A stretch of DNA of 64,000 bases from Ptiloglossa arizonensis (lineage: Eukaryota; Arthropoda; Insecta; Hymenoptera; Colletidae), in assembly GCF_051014685.1 (NCBI RefSeq), contig NC_135058.1, positions 14,572,811-14,636,810 on the forward strand, read 5' to 3'. The position numbers and the translations under genes were made by a program. Below the pieces are notes generated by a model, which was not told where the DNA came from, did no database searches, and was given only the letters and a program-made list of their open reading frames with translations. Shown here one piece after another: positions 54,241 through 64,000 of the stretch (position 1 is its first letter; each line of letters starts with the position of its first letter).

Positions 54241-55890
54241 GATACTTGGAACAACGCCCGGCACTGCTTACAACTGGTTAATAAGAGCAAGAGAAACATT
54301 TCTACGTTCCATCGTTTAATTGGCTACCGGTTGCTGCCATCCTCGTCCTTATCATTATTACCATTATAGAAGAAACCCTTTGCGCTCGAACGGTAACATC
54401 TTCCGTGATGTTTGCGAGCAGAGAGCGACATTTTTACAAAAAAAAAAAAAAAAAGAAAACGTATCCTTCTGGGCAAGGTTCGAGCGCGAAGGGTCGACTC
54501 GATCGTCGAACGTCACTCGCGTCCCTTCGTTGTCGCGTTAACCGTCGAAAGTTCGCGCTTACTTTCTTTCTTCGTAGCTCGGGGACGCATTCTTTCGAAG
54601 GAAAGTGATAAAAGAACAACCACACCGATCCGTCTCGGACCGAGAGATCTCGAAACCGATTTACGCGATCTACGAATCGATAATCGCGCACGTTCGGAAA
54701 ATCGCAGTGGTATATTCTCGATCGTGAGTACATTCTCAATTTCGAACTTCGAGGAAAATCTTTTCCCGCGCGGAGAAAAAATCGGCTTTGCTTCCCGATC
54801 GGGCGCGTCGCGCGATCAAAGAACGATTCTCTTCCGCGGTGTAGCTCGGTACCACGTGTGTGTTCGAGGAGCTCGATTTTAGTCGGCCATTTTCACCGTT
54901 TCTCTCGACGCCTACCTGCCCCCCTTGAAAATTCCCAGATGTCCCCGACGATGAATTATGATCGCGCGCAAACCGACGGCGACGCGACTCTATTTTCGAG
55001 GAAGCAAGACGAAGGCGAGACGACGAGGGCGTTCATTTCTTAGCAAGCTTGCGATTCGATCGAACGATTGTCCTCGAACGATCGGAAACGACAAAAGGGA
55101 AAAGAAGATACACAATGTATAAAGTGAAATATTGCTTTTCACACGCGATATATAATATTGTAATTATAGCGATTGTCGTTAATAAATTGTTTTTTATTTT
55201 ATCCCCGCTTCTTTTTATTTCATTCTTCTTTGCGTTTTCGTACAGACGAAACGCGATCGATTCTAGAGCTCTAGAAAGAGGAACTAGTTTGGAACATTTA
55301 CAATTCTCGCTCGAGAAGCTCGCCGTTCCTGCGCCAATCGATATTTTTAAACGTTCGTAAGCGCAACGGTAGCTGAAATTTAGCCGCACTGGTTCCAATC
55401 TTTGTCGACGCATTATTTATTACAAATTAAACGGTATTCGTTTGAAATTATCGTCTCGAGAGAAATTCCGTACGCAATCGTACGAACAATTGCTCCAACG
55501 GAAATTTGAAACACCGATTACCATTGGAATTATTACGAGCGACATCGTGAACTAATAATCTGACCAGGTCGTGCGTCGTTACGACTTTTGATAGGAAAAA
55601 ATTAATTTGCAACAATCATGGAGCAATAATCGAGCCAAGAGACAATATCGTCTTTGAGAAATAAAAATAAAAGATCGTATAATATCGGTGATTTCCATGC
55701 GAACTCTTTGAACGAGAACGTTGATTCCGAGAATTCTAGCAGCGTTAGAAGTTGGTAAGTATTACAATCCACGAAATTTGTTTTTTTTTTTCAATTGTTA
55801 AAACATGCTTAGGGAATCTCGAGATGTGTATGCCTGTAAAAAAAAAAAAAATTAAATATATATGGATATCTAACGGGACGTATGGTACAA
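54241..55890. other. non-coding DNA; transition to AT-rich sequence
   Basis: No gene could be supported. Up to about 55,400 the DNA is CpG-rich like the left part of the window. After that CpG density falls and the DNA stays AT-rich to the right edge. Confidence 0.5.
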
Positions 55891-56760
55891 GTGGCGCCAT
55901 CTATGACTACTAGGCCAAGTTTGTCGTAAAATAGTGTCTACTTACGTCACTAGATGGCAGACCATTGATATTCTAGCAAGTTTAAATCATTTTATTACAT
56001 AAACAAACAACTAATTCGAGTACTTTAGAAACCTAGGTTGAATCAATTGATGCTATATTTATGCAACTCATTTATTACTAACATATGCAAAGGGTATATT
56101 TATGTAAATAAACAATGTAAAGTCACAATGTTTCAAGTGTAATTATTTTAGACCATCGGTTGCGAAGTAATTTACAAATAAAGTATTTATTAATAAAACA
56201 GATAGAGAATCGATAACACGAATTGATTCATCCTTACTGTTTCAAATACTTCACACACTTGTTTATTTATGTTAAAAAGCGATTAAAACCGATAAAAAGC
56301 GAAAATAGGCCTTGAGGCGCCATCTGGCGGCACAACCAAAAATCATTTCTCGACAAACTTGGCCTAATAGTCACAGATGGCACAACGTTTACTTTTACGT
56401 ACCACGAAATTATATTATTAAAGAATTTTGCAAGCAGTTGTTGGAAAACTTCTAAATCTTGTATAAACTGGGTTATTGGTCCACTAAATGCATTTTTGCA
56501 TTAAGTTTATTATCATGAAATGATTTTGTAACATATTGTAAGAAGTAATGATAATTTATGTACCTCTTCAGTTGCGTATGATCCTGTAGTACGAATTGAG
56601 TTTTCTTTAGCACGTCAAATACACGAATGATTACTGTGGCTATGTTAAAAAGCGATTTAAACCTGCGAATAAGAGAAAATAGGCCTTGATGTGCCATCTG
56701 GCGGCACAAACAAAAATCATTCCTCGACAAACTTGGCCTAATAGTCATAGATGGCGCCAC
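55891..56760. mobile_element. 870 bp element with 36 bp terminal inverted repeats (unknown family)
   Basis: The left end (55,891-55,926, starting gtggcgccatctatgacta) is the reverse complement of the right end (56,725-56,760, ending gtcatagatggcgccac) with one mismatch in 36. The right-hand 115 bp (56,644-56,757) is repeated inside the element at 56,271-56,383. No transposase frame was found and no flanking duplication is obvious, so the superfamily is not assigned. Confidence 0.65.
56271..56383 (+). repeat. internal copy of the element's right end
   Basis: This stretch matches 56,644-56,757 over its full length: gttaaaaagcgatt, then aaaataggccttga, then gccatctggcggcacaa, then ctcgacaaacttggcctaat. 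The two copies are in direct orientation 373 bp apart. Confidence 0.8.
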
Positions 56761-57233
56761 TGACGAATAAAAAAGCGGGGTTTGAAAATGCAGGGGTTTC
56801 GTAAAATGACTATAACTTTGTTAAAAATTGTCCAATTTTAATGTAGTTTAGTTTATTTGAAAGGGAAATAATTATACTTTTCGATGCACTGAACATTAAA
56901 TTGTTAACTGAATTTTTTATGGGCCAAAAGCCATTTCGAACACTGGAAACTGTTAGAATTTGCTCGAGATTCACAGTAAAAAATGATTTTTTATAGGTTT
57001 ATACACGTTTTATGACATGGTGAATAATCATTGTTTATTAGATACATTGGTTTCACATTTCTTTAATTCTTATAATTTACACAATATGCGTAGCACTTAC
57101 ATTTGTTACATAAAACGAAGAAATGTAATTCGTTACTTTTCTAAATGTTTAATTTAGACGATGTTTAATTGTTTAACTTGGATGATTTGTGGTAAATTCT
57201 ACAAGAAAGACCGCAGCTATTCGCTCATATTAC
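56761..57233. other. AT-rich non-coding DNA
   Basis: Nothing beyond AT-rich sequence was recognised. Confidence 0.5.
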
Positions 57234-57298
57234 TTTGTATGTAGTTAATAATTGCATCACCCTGTTACAGGTGATACGATTATTAATTACATACTAAA
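57234..57298. other. 65-nt near-perfect palindrome
   Basis: Arms tatgtagttaataattgcat and, on the other strand, tatgtaattaataatcgtat extend into a shared atcacc next to the loop ctgttaca. About 25 of 28 positions pair. It could be a small palindromic transposon remnant or an RNA hairpin. Confidence 0.6.
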
Positions 57299-57638
57299 TA
57301 ATATAGATTGCCCAGGTCTCACCACGTGGAGGTTGCTGCGTATACAGAGACCTACCCTAACCCTACCCAACCACCCTCCATTTACACACAAGTTTGATTT
57401 ACAACTTCCCTAATATACGACTCAGCAACAATCGTGTTTAAATCGTTGCTCGAAGAACCAACAACCATTAAAGTTCTCAGAAGAATCTGCCTTGAAAAGG
57501 CTAACTACGACAAAAGTCGATGCAAAATGGAGTACAAATTTGCCTACTTAAATTATAATTATTCCTACCTAAACGAGCGATTGCACTTAATAATAATATC
57601 CTCCCTACATAAAAGCTAATGTTAAATTATCAGATGAG
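57299..57638. other. AT-rich non-coding DNA
   Basis: Nothing was recognised except a short C-rich patch (cctaccctaaccctaccc) near 57,350, too short to call telomeric. Confidence 0.5.
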
Positions 57639-58260
57639 CCTACCTAACTAAATATCTAATTTCATTCACATCCTACCTAATAGAAATGTCTAAAAAAATA
57701 CGAGGAAACATTATATGTTTCCTCTTTGTTTTGGTGATTGGTTCCACGAAGATTGTCCTGAAATATAAACTGTAAATATTAAATACAATGCCTGAAAGCC
57801 TACCTAACTAAATATCTAATTTCATTCACATCCTACCTAATAGAAATGTCTAAAAAAAATACAAGGAAACCTTGTATGTTTCCTTTTTGTTTTGATGATT
57901 GTTTTCACGAAGATTGTCCTGAAATATAAACTGTGGATATTAAATACAATGCATGAAAGTCTACCTAACTAAATATCTAATTTCATTGACATCCTACCTA
58001 ACTGAATGTCTAATTTCATTTGCATCCTACCTAACTGAATGTCTAATTTCATTTGCATCCTACCTAACTGAATATCTAATTTCATTTGCATCCTGCCTAA
58101 CTGAATATCTAATTTCATTTGCATCCTGCCTAACTAAATATCTAATTTCATTTACATCCTACCTAATAGAAATATCTAGAAGTATACAAGGAAACATTAT
58201 GTGTTTCCTTTTTCTTCGGTGATCGGTCCCACGAAGATTGCCCTGAAACACGAAGCGAAA
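57639..58260 (+). repeat. nested tandem repeat: 160 bp unit with internal 33 bp minisatellite
   Basis: Units start at 57,639, 57,799 and 57,960 and share cctacctaactaaatatcta, then acaaggaaac/gtttcct, then ccacgaagattg.cctgaaa. In the third unit the opening segment has expanded into about six copies of a 33 bp repeat (tcctacctaactgaatgtct plus aatttcatttgca). Since 33 is divisible by three, it makes an open frame with an 11-residue period. That frame is an artefact. Confidence 0.9.
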
Positions 58261-59147
58261 GATATTAGACAGTGTGTCATAAGTCTCACCAATTTGTTCT
58301 CTTGGTTATACGAAGTTCCATTTTCGACATCTCACATTCCATTTTCGATTCCTTTAGATTTGTCCTTTTTCTTTACGCTTATCCCTAGTAGTCCCTATTC
58401 AAAGTGTGCATACACACCTACTCTAAAACAAAACTTATTTGTAGGATTAGTAAACCTAGAAATAAAAATTTAATAGCTGAAAATAAAATTTGTTAGTAGA
58501 CAGAAGTAAAAATTGTGCACACTCAAACCAGGTATTTCACATCGATCACAATAACACTGACACCCGCACAGTAAATTTTAAAATATTTTTTACGTCACTG
58601 ATATTGGAATAATCATATTTTACTGGATTTAATCTAAATTATTTTTGCATCCAAAAGTAAACGATAACTACGCGGTAATATAGACTCTACTCGAAAATTT
58701 ATTATCAATGCAAACTATCGAATTGCAGCTCGCGTACTTTTTCGGTACGAGTCTCTCAATTTTTCATTAAATTACGCAACGATCGCGAGTCGACTTCGAT
58801 CGATGCAAAGAACTTCGAATATTTATAAAATAAATACACTACTTTGTTATATCGATTTTTCTATAAATCAACTGCGCTTGAAAAAATAATATATCCCGTA
58901 GCAAACCTAACAACGAATACCCTCTATTGTAGAAGCTACAATAATTCGTTAAATTTATCATCATTGTTTTACTGGCACCGTGCCAGAATTATTATACAAA
59001 TGTGTAATAAATATGTATAATTCGATACGACTTTACGTTTCAGCAGTATTTTCAGTTACAAACGCTCGGTTTACGCGACGTTTGCAATTTCATTGCAATA
59101 TGGTCCACTTTTTATGCAAAAAAAACCGCGAGTGGACCGTTCTTTTT
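58261..59147. other. AT-rich non-coding DNA
   Basis: No gene or repeat could be supported here. Confidence 0.5.
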
Positions 59148-60195
59148 TCGCAACGCTACTTTATTAAATATATAATAATAATAATAAAAAAAAAAATACT
59201 CCCGAGCAACCAAACATGGTGCTTTCGTATTCGTGAGGTTAACTGATCAAAATATGAAAGAAATTCTCAATAAAAATCGCGGGAGGTGCTTCGTCAATCG
59301 CAACACTAATATATATAGTGAAAAGCAAAATGAAAAGACTCCCGAAAGCAAACCACATTAGGGCGCTTTGTAGATAGTTCGCAACGCTAATTGAATACCG
59401 TGCACCTATGTGTTTGTTAAATAATACGCAACGCTAACTTTAATAGTCGTGTGCAGTCATTCCAGACTGCGTGGAATCACTGTCCTGTTGGACAGCTGAT
59501 TCAGCTGTTTCGTGATTCCAGCAGTGATTCCAGTGGCAAGTTTTGGGCATTACGCGAGTCGCAATACTAATTATAAAAAGACGCGTCGCGTTGTTTATTC
59601 AAAGCAACGCGATCAATCGATATCGCAACTCTAATTGTAAATACAAATGCAACCGCGTTCGATATTCGTTTTTCGCAACGCTAAAAGGGTTCGCGATCGG
59701 TACTCTATAAGTACTCGTTGAACGCAACGCTACTCTAGAAATAAATGCAATCTGCATTTAGATCTTGCAAAATGGAAAGCAAGCGCGCTCGATATTCGTT
59801 CGCAACACTAATTCAAGCTACAATTAATATTTGTACATCTAATTTCAATCGCGATTGGTATTTGTTCGCAACACTAACTCGAAGAGCGATCGTGTCTCAT
59901 ACGCAACGCTAATTCAAGTCGCGATCATTCCTTGTTCGCAACTCTAATTGAAATCGCGACGATTTCTCGTCCATGCAACTAATTTCAATCGCGATTGGTA
60001 TTCGTTCGCAACGCTAATTCAATCGCGATCATTCCTCATTCGCAACGCTAACTCAAATCGCGATCATTCCTTGTTCGCAACGCTAACTGAAATCGTGACG
60101 ATTTCTCGTCCGTAGAGCTAATTGCAAACGCGATTCTTTCTGATTCGCAACGCTAATTCAAACCGTGATGGTCTCTTGTTCGCAACGCTAACTGA
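59148..60195 (+). repeat. 35 bp satellite array with CGCAACGCTAAT core
   Basis: A core cgcaac(g/a/t)ctaa(t/c) occurs about 16 times, plus three decayed copies. On the right (about 59,867-60,195) the spacing is a regular 34-35 bp, with a second conserved line, aa(a/t)cgcgat. Unit variants recur after four units: at 59,840 and 59,981, at 59,911 and 60,050, and at 59,946 and 60,085. That gives a higher-order period of about 140 bp. On the left the spacing loosens to 40-150 bp. It is a satellite, not a CRISPR array. Confidence 0.85.
59475..59525. other. imperfect inverted repeat inside the satellite
   Basis: The sequence ggaatcac (near 59,473) is complementary to gtgattcc (near 59,512), with tgtcc...ggaca and cagctgattcagctg palindromes nested between them. 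It interrupts the loosely spaced left half of the array. Confidence 0.45.
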
Positions 60196-60237
60196 AACCG
60201 CGAATTGCCCAATATAATTGGGGGATGAGGTGCCACG

Positions 60238-60270
60238 GCACGTGTGGTACACGTAAGTGTACACGTGCCA
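60238..60270. other. palindrome at the end of the satellite
   Basis: Arms ggcacgtgt and acacgtgcc, extended by gtacac/gtgtac with a 3-base bulge, form a stem of about 13-15 bp starting 40 bp after the satellite stops. It may mark the edge of an inserted element. Confidence 0.5.
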
Positions 60271-60545
60271 AAGAAACTAACTACTACATAACTACGTGCG
60301 AGTACAGTGACAAAATATCAATAGTAATGACTTTCCATCCTCGGATAGATACATCCGAAGATGGATAGCCATTCGTTGCAGCCCACTCTTGAGACAATTT
60401 GTCTAGGGCCTCTTCGGCTTACAGCCTTTTCTCTCTTCGGGCGGCATTGCCCGATCTGAAACCCTACGGTTTCGCGAAAATCGCGAACAAAACGCGTGCG
60501 ACCGTGCAAACGATTCAGAAATCGTTGGTCGTGCAATGCACGCGT

Positions 60546-60720
60546 GAACAAATGGAATTTCGAGCGTTCGTTCGTTTCGAGGCCCTAATTCGACGCGACC
60601 GCGTCCGCGAACCATTAAAGCAGAGAAACCCGAAGAATCGAAAGCAACGCCAGATGCAAACGATATTCATCGTTTGCACCAGCTTCGCGATCGATTCTTC
60701 GAATTGTCCTACAGGTGCAG
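60546..60720 (+). pseudogene. coding-like segment of unknown origin
   Basis: A GC-richer patch inside AT-rich DNA reads, in a frame without ATG, as a basic stretch followed by KAEKPEESKATPDANDI and HRLHQLRDRFFELSYR. This composition is unusually protein-like. It could be a decayed retroelement gag fragment or an exon of an unknown gene: the frame ends near a possible donor, ac-ag|gtgcag. An overlapping 166-codon frame (60,399-60,899) looks less natural. No family was recognised. Confidence 0.25.
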
Positions 60721-60903
60721 GTACGTCACGCGAAAACGCGCCTACCCGAATTGAGAATGCGACGACCTGCCCTGGCCCTACCTACCCGTTCGTAGCACAC
60801 ATACCACAAGGTAAGTTACCTGACCTACCTGATCCTATATTTAAAAAATGGCAAAATTCATTCTCTCAAACACAATCACTCCACGGTTCTCATTCATAAC
60901 GCC

Positions 60904-60957
60904 CGGGTGCAATTGGCCTAACCTAGGGAGGCGTCCCCGGGACGCCTCCGACACCCG
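60904..60957. other. GC-rich cruciform-like hairpin
   Basis: An inner perfect stem, ggaggcgtcc / ggacgcctcc (60,927-60,936 and 60,940-60,949), has a 3-base loop. It is enclosed by an outer stem, cgggtg / cacccg (60,904-60,909 and 60,952-60,957). It stands out from the AT-rich surroundings. It may be a transposon end or an RNA structure. Confidence 0.55.
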
Positions 60958-61367
60958 AGCTTAACAAATGCACACTCTAACGGTACATACCAAGTTCCTG
61001 AAATTGTCTGACAATGGCTGGCGACCATTGCGTACGTCTAATCGTAACGAGTGTAAGAATTTACCGCGTGGCTCTTTAAGAAGAGCAATCGTCGCGTGAA
61101 CAATTGTTACGCGAATGTAACAGCAAAAGTGAAGTTAATATAGATAGTTACCGTCATCGATAATACGAGGTAGTCGTATTACAAGAATACAGAGTATTCT
61201 TTGATTCGTAGATGATATATTTTTCTCTATGATATATTTTCGCGAATCGACGCAATTCCACAGCCTAACCACACATACATATGTGGTAATTACGTCGTGC
61301 ACGATACGCCAGCGCATTGTCAGACACTTATATATATTATTATTAATCTTACGGACTAAGGAGTCAT

Positions 61368-61434
61368 CGTGCCCGTTGCCTTCGCTCGAGCAAGTAGCAC
61401 CTGGGCACTTGAACGAGTTCAGGCAACGGACACG
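61368..61434 (+). ncRNA. microRNA-precursor-like hairpin
   Basis: A 67-nt inverted repeat. The base pairs cgtgcccgttgcct with aggcaacggacacg (13 of 14). After a 2-base internal loop, gctcg pairs with cgagt (one G-U). After another 2-base loop, caagt pairs with acttg. The apical loop contains agcacctgggc. Length, stem and small symmetric loops fit an animal pre-miRNA. I do not recognise the arms as a known insect microRNA. A mobile-element palindrome is the main alternative. Confidence 0.35.
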
Positions 61435-62165
61435 GAAAAATTATGCTGAAAATCCTGATCTAGTGCGATTAATGTATCTAGTATCCAACGAGATAGTATT
61501 CTTTCGTTCTGTTCGAATGACTCGACTTTTTATTTGTGAAAAATTAAGAAAAAAATGAAAAAATCTACTTGAAAAATGAAGTTACTTGTAAGAAAAAATT
61601 GAGCAAGAAAATCTAATAGAAATTATTTATTTATTGAAAATTTTGAATAATTCTTGGTAGATTTCGTCGTCAAAGTAAATTTGTTCAATGTTGGAAAATT
61701 GTGTACAAATCTGTTACTTTGACTCGGAAATCTAACCATCGCGAAATGCCTTCTTGTATACGAAGTGTAACATGAAAGTTACGGATAAACGATAATACTC
61801 GAATGGTATTTTAACGCGAGACTCGAACATAATAGAAACTGATCGAAATATTCGATAATATCGTTTTCGCGTAATACTAAGACTTAGAATTGCGAAATCG
61901 GAGGGTATCCGACTTCTTCGCTAAATAATTACATCGCGGTATAAAAAACGCGGTATACAAGAAGGCCCTATTACCTGAACTAAGATATACGTACAAGTAA
62001 AACAAGAAATATCATTGCTCGCGAGTATATGGTTAATATACTCGCGATCACTGTACTCGCAAAAATCAAGAAATAAAAATACAACCGGTCACCCGTGTCG
62101 ATTCGGACCTTTCGTCCTACGACATGATTGGGGACCGGAGGAATACAAAATTGCATACGACTCAC
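61435..62165. other. AT-rich DNA, probably intron of the minus-strand gene
   Basis: No exon could be recognised. On the minus strand the last coding frame stays open beyond its donor to about 61,980 and encodes a hydrophobic stretch, so an alternative longer last exon is conceivable. Confidence 0.4.
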
Positions 62166-63555
62166 CGATCCTACAACACGAACAGGTGGATATCTCGGCA
62201 ACGTGACATCGTAGTAGACCCAAGGTGGAGGATCTGTAACAAAAAAAAACAGAAAACGTGACGATCTGATTCTAAAGTTTCAAAATGGTTTCAATTCTAG
62301 TGCTGACAGATAGGTACTTACGTTGTGCGCTGGTGAAGCCCGGCACGATGTCCCAGCCAGATGTCATCGTAGCCGTCTTTGGACCCTGGAACTAAAAAAA
62401 TCACAAAACAGATATAGTAAACTGCAAGGGCTGATATACACGCATTTAAGAACAGTGGTGATAGATACTTACGTTGGCTGCTGGTGGAGGACTGCCCGAG
62501 ACCCTTCCCGAGTCTGATGCACTGACTCTAATACCGGTGACGATTCACTTTAGATATTACGAAAAGAAAAAAAAAGAAAAAAAATAAACTAAATTAGCAA
62601 CGCGACCGAGTATCAAAGCCGGCGAACTAAAGTGATTCTATCGACGGGATTCAACGAGCAAAGAGAGCCACGACGCTCTCGAGAGAATTTACAATACGCG
62701 AAAAAAACTGAATCTAAATCGCGTGGACCTAAATTCTGAACGAGACTCTACTCGGAGCTACTTTGCTCCGAAATACATTACAAATCTACGTGTTTAAACA
62801 AACACTGAGTCTACTGGCCGCATTGCGCGCGGCCGTCAAAATTGCTGAAAGAAAAGATGGGAGGAAGGGAGGGGTTTTTTACCGAGTGTTTGTAAAGAAA
62901 ATACTGCTTTTTATTAACGATGCGCACTTTGTCGTGCCATGCATCAAATTCGTTTAATATGCAATTATTCAATAGAGGGTTTTCATTATTAGAGTTGCGA
63001 ATATGTTCATTCTCGTTGAGAAATATATGTATATCGCGATTTCCATAAATATTGGAAAACTCGTTGCAAAGATCAAAGTCGATCGATTGGTACTCGTGTT
63101 CCAAAGACACGTAAATACGCGGCTACGCGGGGAAAAACTCGCATCCGAAACGCGTACGCAAACGCAATTGCGACTGGTTCGTAGAGATAATTTTACGGAA
63201 CATCGATTATATTATATAAAAAGAAAAAAAAAAAAAAAAAAATACTAAACTACGACCGAAATCCAGTAATATACGAGCTATTCGAATTATCAAATTGTTA
63301 CCCGCATCGAAATAGAAATTAGATTCTAATTAATCTATTCTTATTTGATTTGTGCACCGATCGAATACGAAATCACATATACTCGCGATAAACGACACTT
63401 ATGTGTCACACAATTAAATACAAATATACATATACATGTTACAAATATGCAATGAATAAAGAGAAATATAATATATTATTCTTACTACTTCGAAGATTTT
63501 ACCAATACTCCGTGAATTCCGTTCGTCCTGATCCTGAAGTGCCCACAGCGTCCAT
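62166..63555 (-). CDS. 5' part of an unrecognised gene (four exons, 78 codons, continues left)
   Basis: Exons in transcript order: 63561-63503 (ATG at 63,555-63,553 in a good acaATGG context), 62521-62473, 62385-62322 and 62233-62166. All junctions are GT-AG. Acceptors are ttgttacag, gagtcag, tagttccag and tgttacag; donors are gtaaaa, gtaagt, gtaagt and gtgagt. Coding lengths 53, 49, 64 and 68 join in one frame without a stop. The protein starts MDAVGTSGSGRTEFTEY, passes a Ser/Gly/Pro-rich part (SGSPPPAANGPKTA), then a conserved-looking part, GWDIVPGFTSAQ and PPPWVYYDVTLPRYPPVRVV. No domain was recognised. The second exon's acceptor could be six bases upstream, but that choice makes a stop codon. 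Later exons must lie to the left and were not found. Confidence 0.6.
62811..63110 (-). other. 99-codon open frame in the first coding intron, unassigned
   Basis: A minus-strand frame lies inside the intron between the first two coding exons. It includes NEFDAWHDKVRIVNKKQYFLYK followed by an intron-like pyrimidine tract. No domain was recognised and no matching splice phase was found. It is probably chance in AT-rich DNA. Confidence 0.15.
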
Positions 63556-63872
63556 TGTAATCTGTAACAAAAGAAACAATAAACATAAAACACATTTATC
63601 AAAAAAACTATTGTTTTATTATAATTAAGCAATAAGTAAAATCGAAATATTTTGTCCAGATTTATAATTATTTATAGATATGGTTTGATTTATGTAGATC
63701 CGCACTGTACATGAAGAGAAAAAGCAAAAAAAACGATATAATTGTTTCACTTCTATTGACTAAATTTACAAATAATAATGTATAAGTGTTAAACGAAACA
63801 CTGATAGAAAGTAACGAGAGTATTAGGAATGATTAGACACGATCAAATGTTAGAAAACTAATGCTCACTTAC

Positions 63873-63955
63873 TCCCAAGCTCGCACGTATCTCGACACGT
63901 CTTATTTTGTCAATTGCTATACATTGAATGCACAATCTTCTACTGTATGTCACTG
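63873..63955 (-). promoter_or_regulatory. probable transcription start and non-coding first exon of the minus-strand gene
   Basis: On the minus strand a strong donor, ttggga|gtaagtgag (exon edge at 63,873), lies 311 bases upstream of the acceptor of the ATG exon. About 80 bases further upstream, attcagtgac contains a TCAGTG initiator near 63,955. Together they give a plausible 5' UTR exon. The start itself is an inference. Confidence 0.4.
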
Positions 63956-64000
63956 AATTCCGCTTTGATTTCGAAAAATGGAAAAAGCACGAAAACCAGG

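Noticed and set aside
54412..54882. 156-codon frame starting in an A-rich tract
   Set aside because: It begins with a poly-Lys run from the A tract and shows no domain, splice sites or coding bias.
57340..57390. Telomere-like cctaaccctaccc sequence
   Set aside because: Hymenopteran telomeres are usually TTAGG repeats, and only one or two imperfect units are present.
59867..60195. CRISPR-like regular array
   Set aside because: Both repeat and spacer are related from unit to unit with a higher-order period, and the genome is eukaryotic. It is a satellite.

Overview
This is a eukaryotic window, most likely from a hymenopteran insect and perhaps a bee. The first ~55 kb is strongly CpG-rich. The one fully readable gene has short introns and encodes an insect-type NDR kinase whose sequence is, from memory, very close to bee and fly Tricornered. 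The lineage is an inference. No prokaryotic operons, rRNA or tRNA genes were recognised, and most longer open frames are chance frames in CpG-rich DNA.

Positions 1-47,200 hold almost no recognisable coding sequence. This looks like intergenic DNA and probably a very long 5' intron. It carries five copies of a ~140 bp mariner-like MITE (4,954; 11,334; 18,364; 26,117; 31,273), one 222 bp piggyBac-like MITE (36,900), a decayed non-LTR retrotransposon reverse transcriptase (17,690-18,060, minus), and copies of an unnamed ~150 bp repeat, one of them split by a MITE. There are also diverged tandem duplications and several period-5 arrays. Two short frames look like candidate coding exons, at 10,450 and 16,666/16,768. 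The second joins the kinase exon in frame if spliced. A polypyrimidine-CAG|GTTAGT site at 24,364 resembles a recursive-splicing point.

Positions 47,218-50,585 (plus strand) hold a complete nine-exon tricornered (trc, STK38/NDR) gene of 464 codons with all catalytic and regulatory residues except an unusual Cys at position 310. A probable long 3' UTR follows, with candidate poly(A) signals at 53.6 and 54.2 kb, a stem-loop, a Pumilio-type site and a D/E trinucleotide tract.

From ~55.4 kb the DNA becomes AT-rich and repeat-dense. It contains an 870 bp element with 36 bp inverted termini, palindromes, a 160 bp/33 bp nested tandem repeat, a 35 bp satellite with a 140 bp higher-order period, and a 67-nt microRNA-like hairpin at 61,368. 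At the right edge a minus-strand gene begins. It has a non-coding first exon near 63.9 kb, an ATG at 63,555 and three further small exons that splice in one frame. Its product was not recognised, and it runs left out of the part that can be read.
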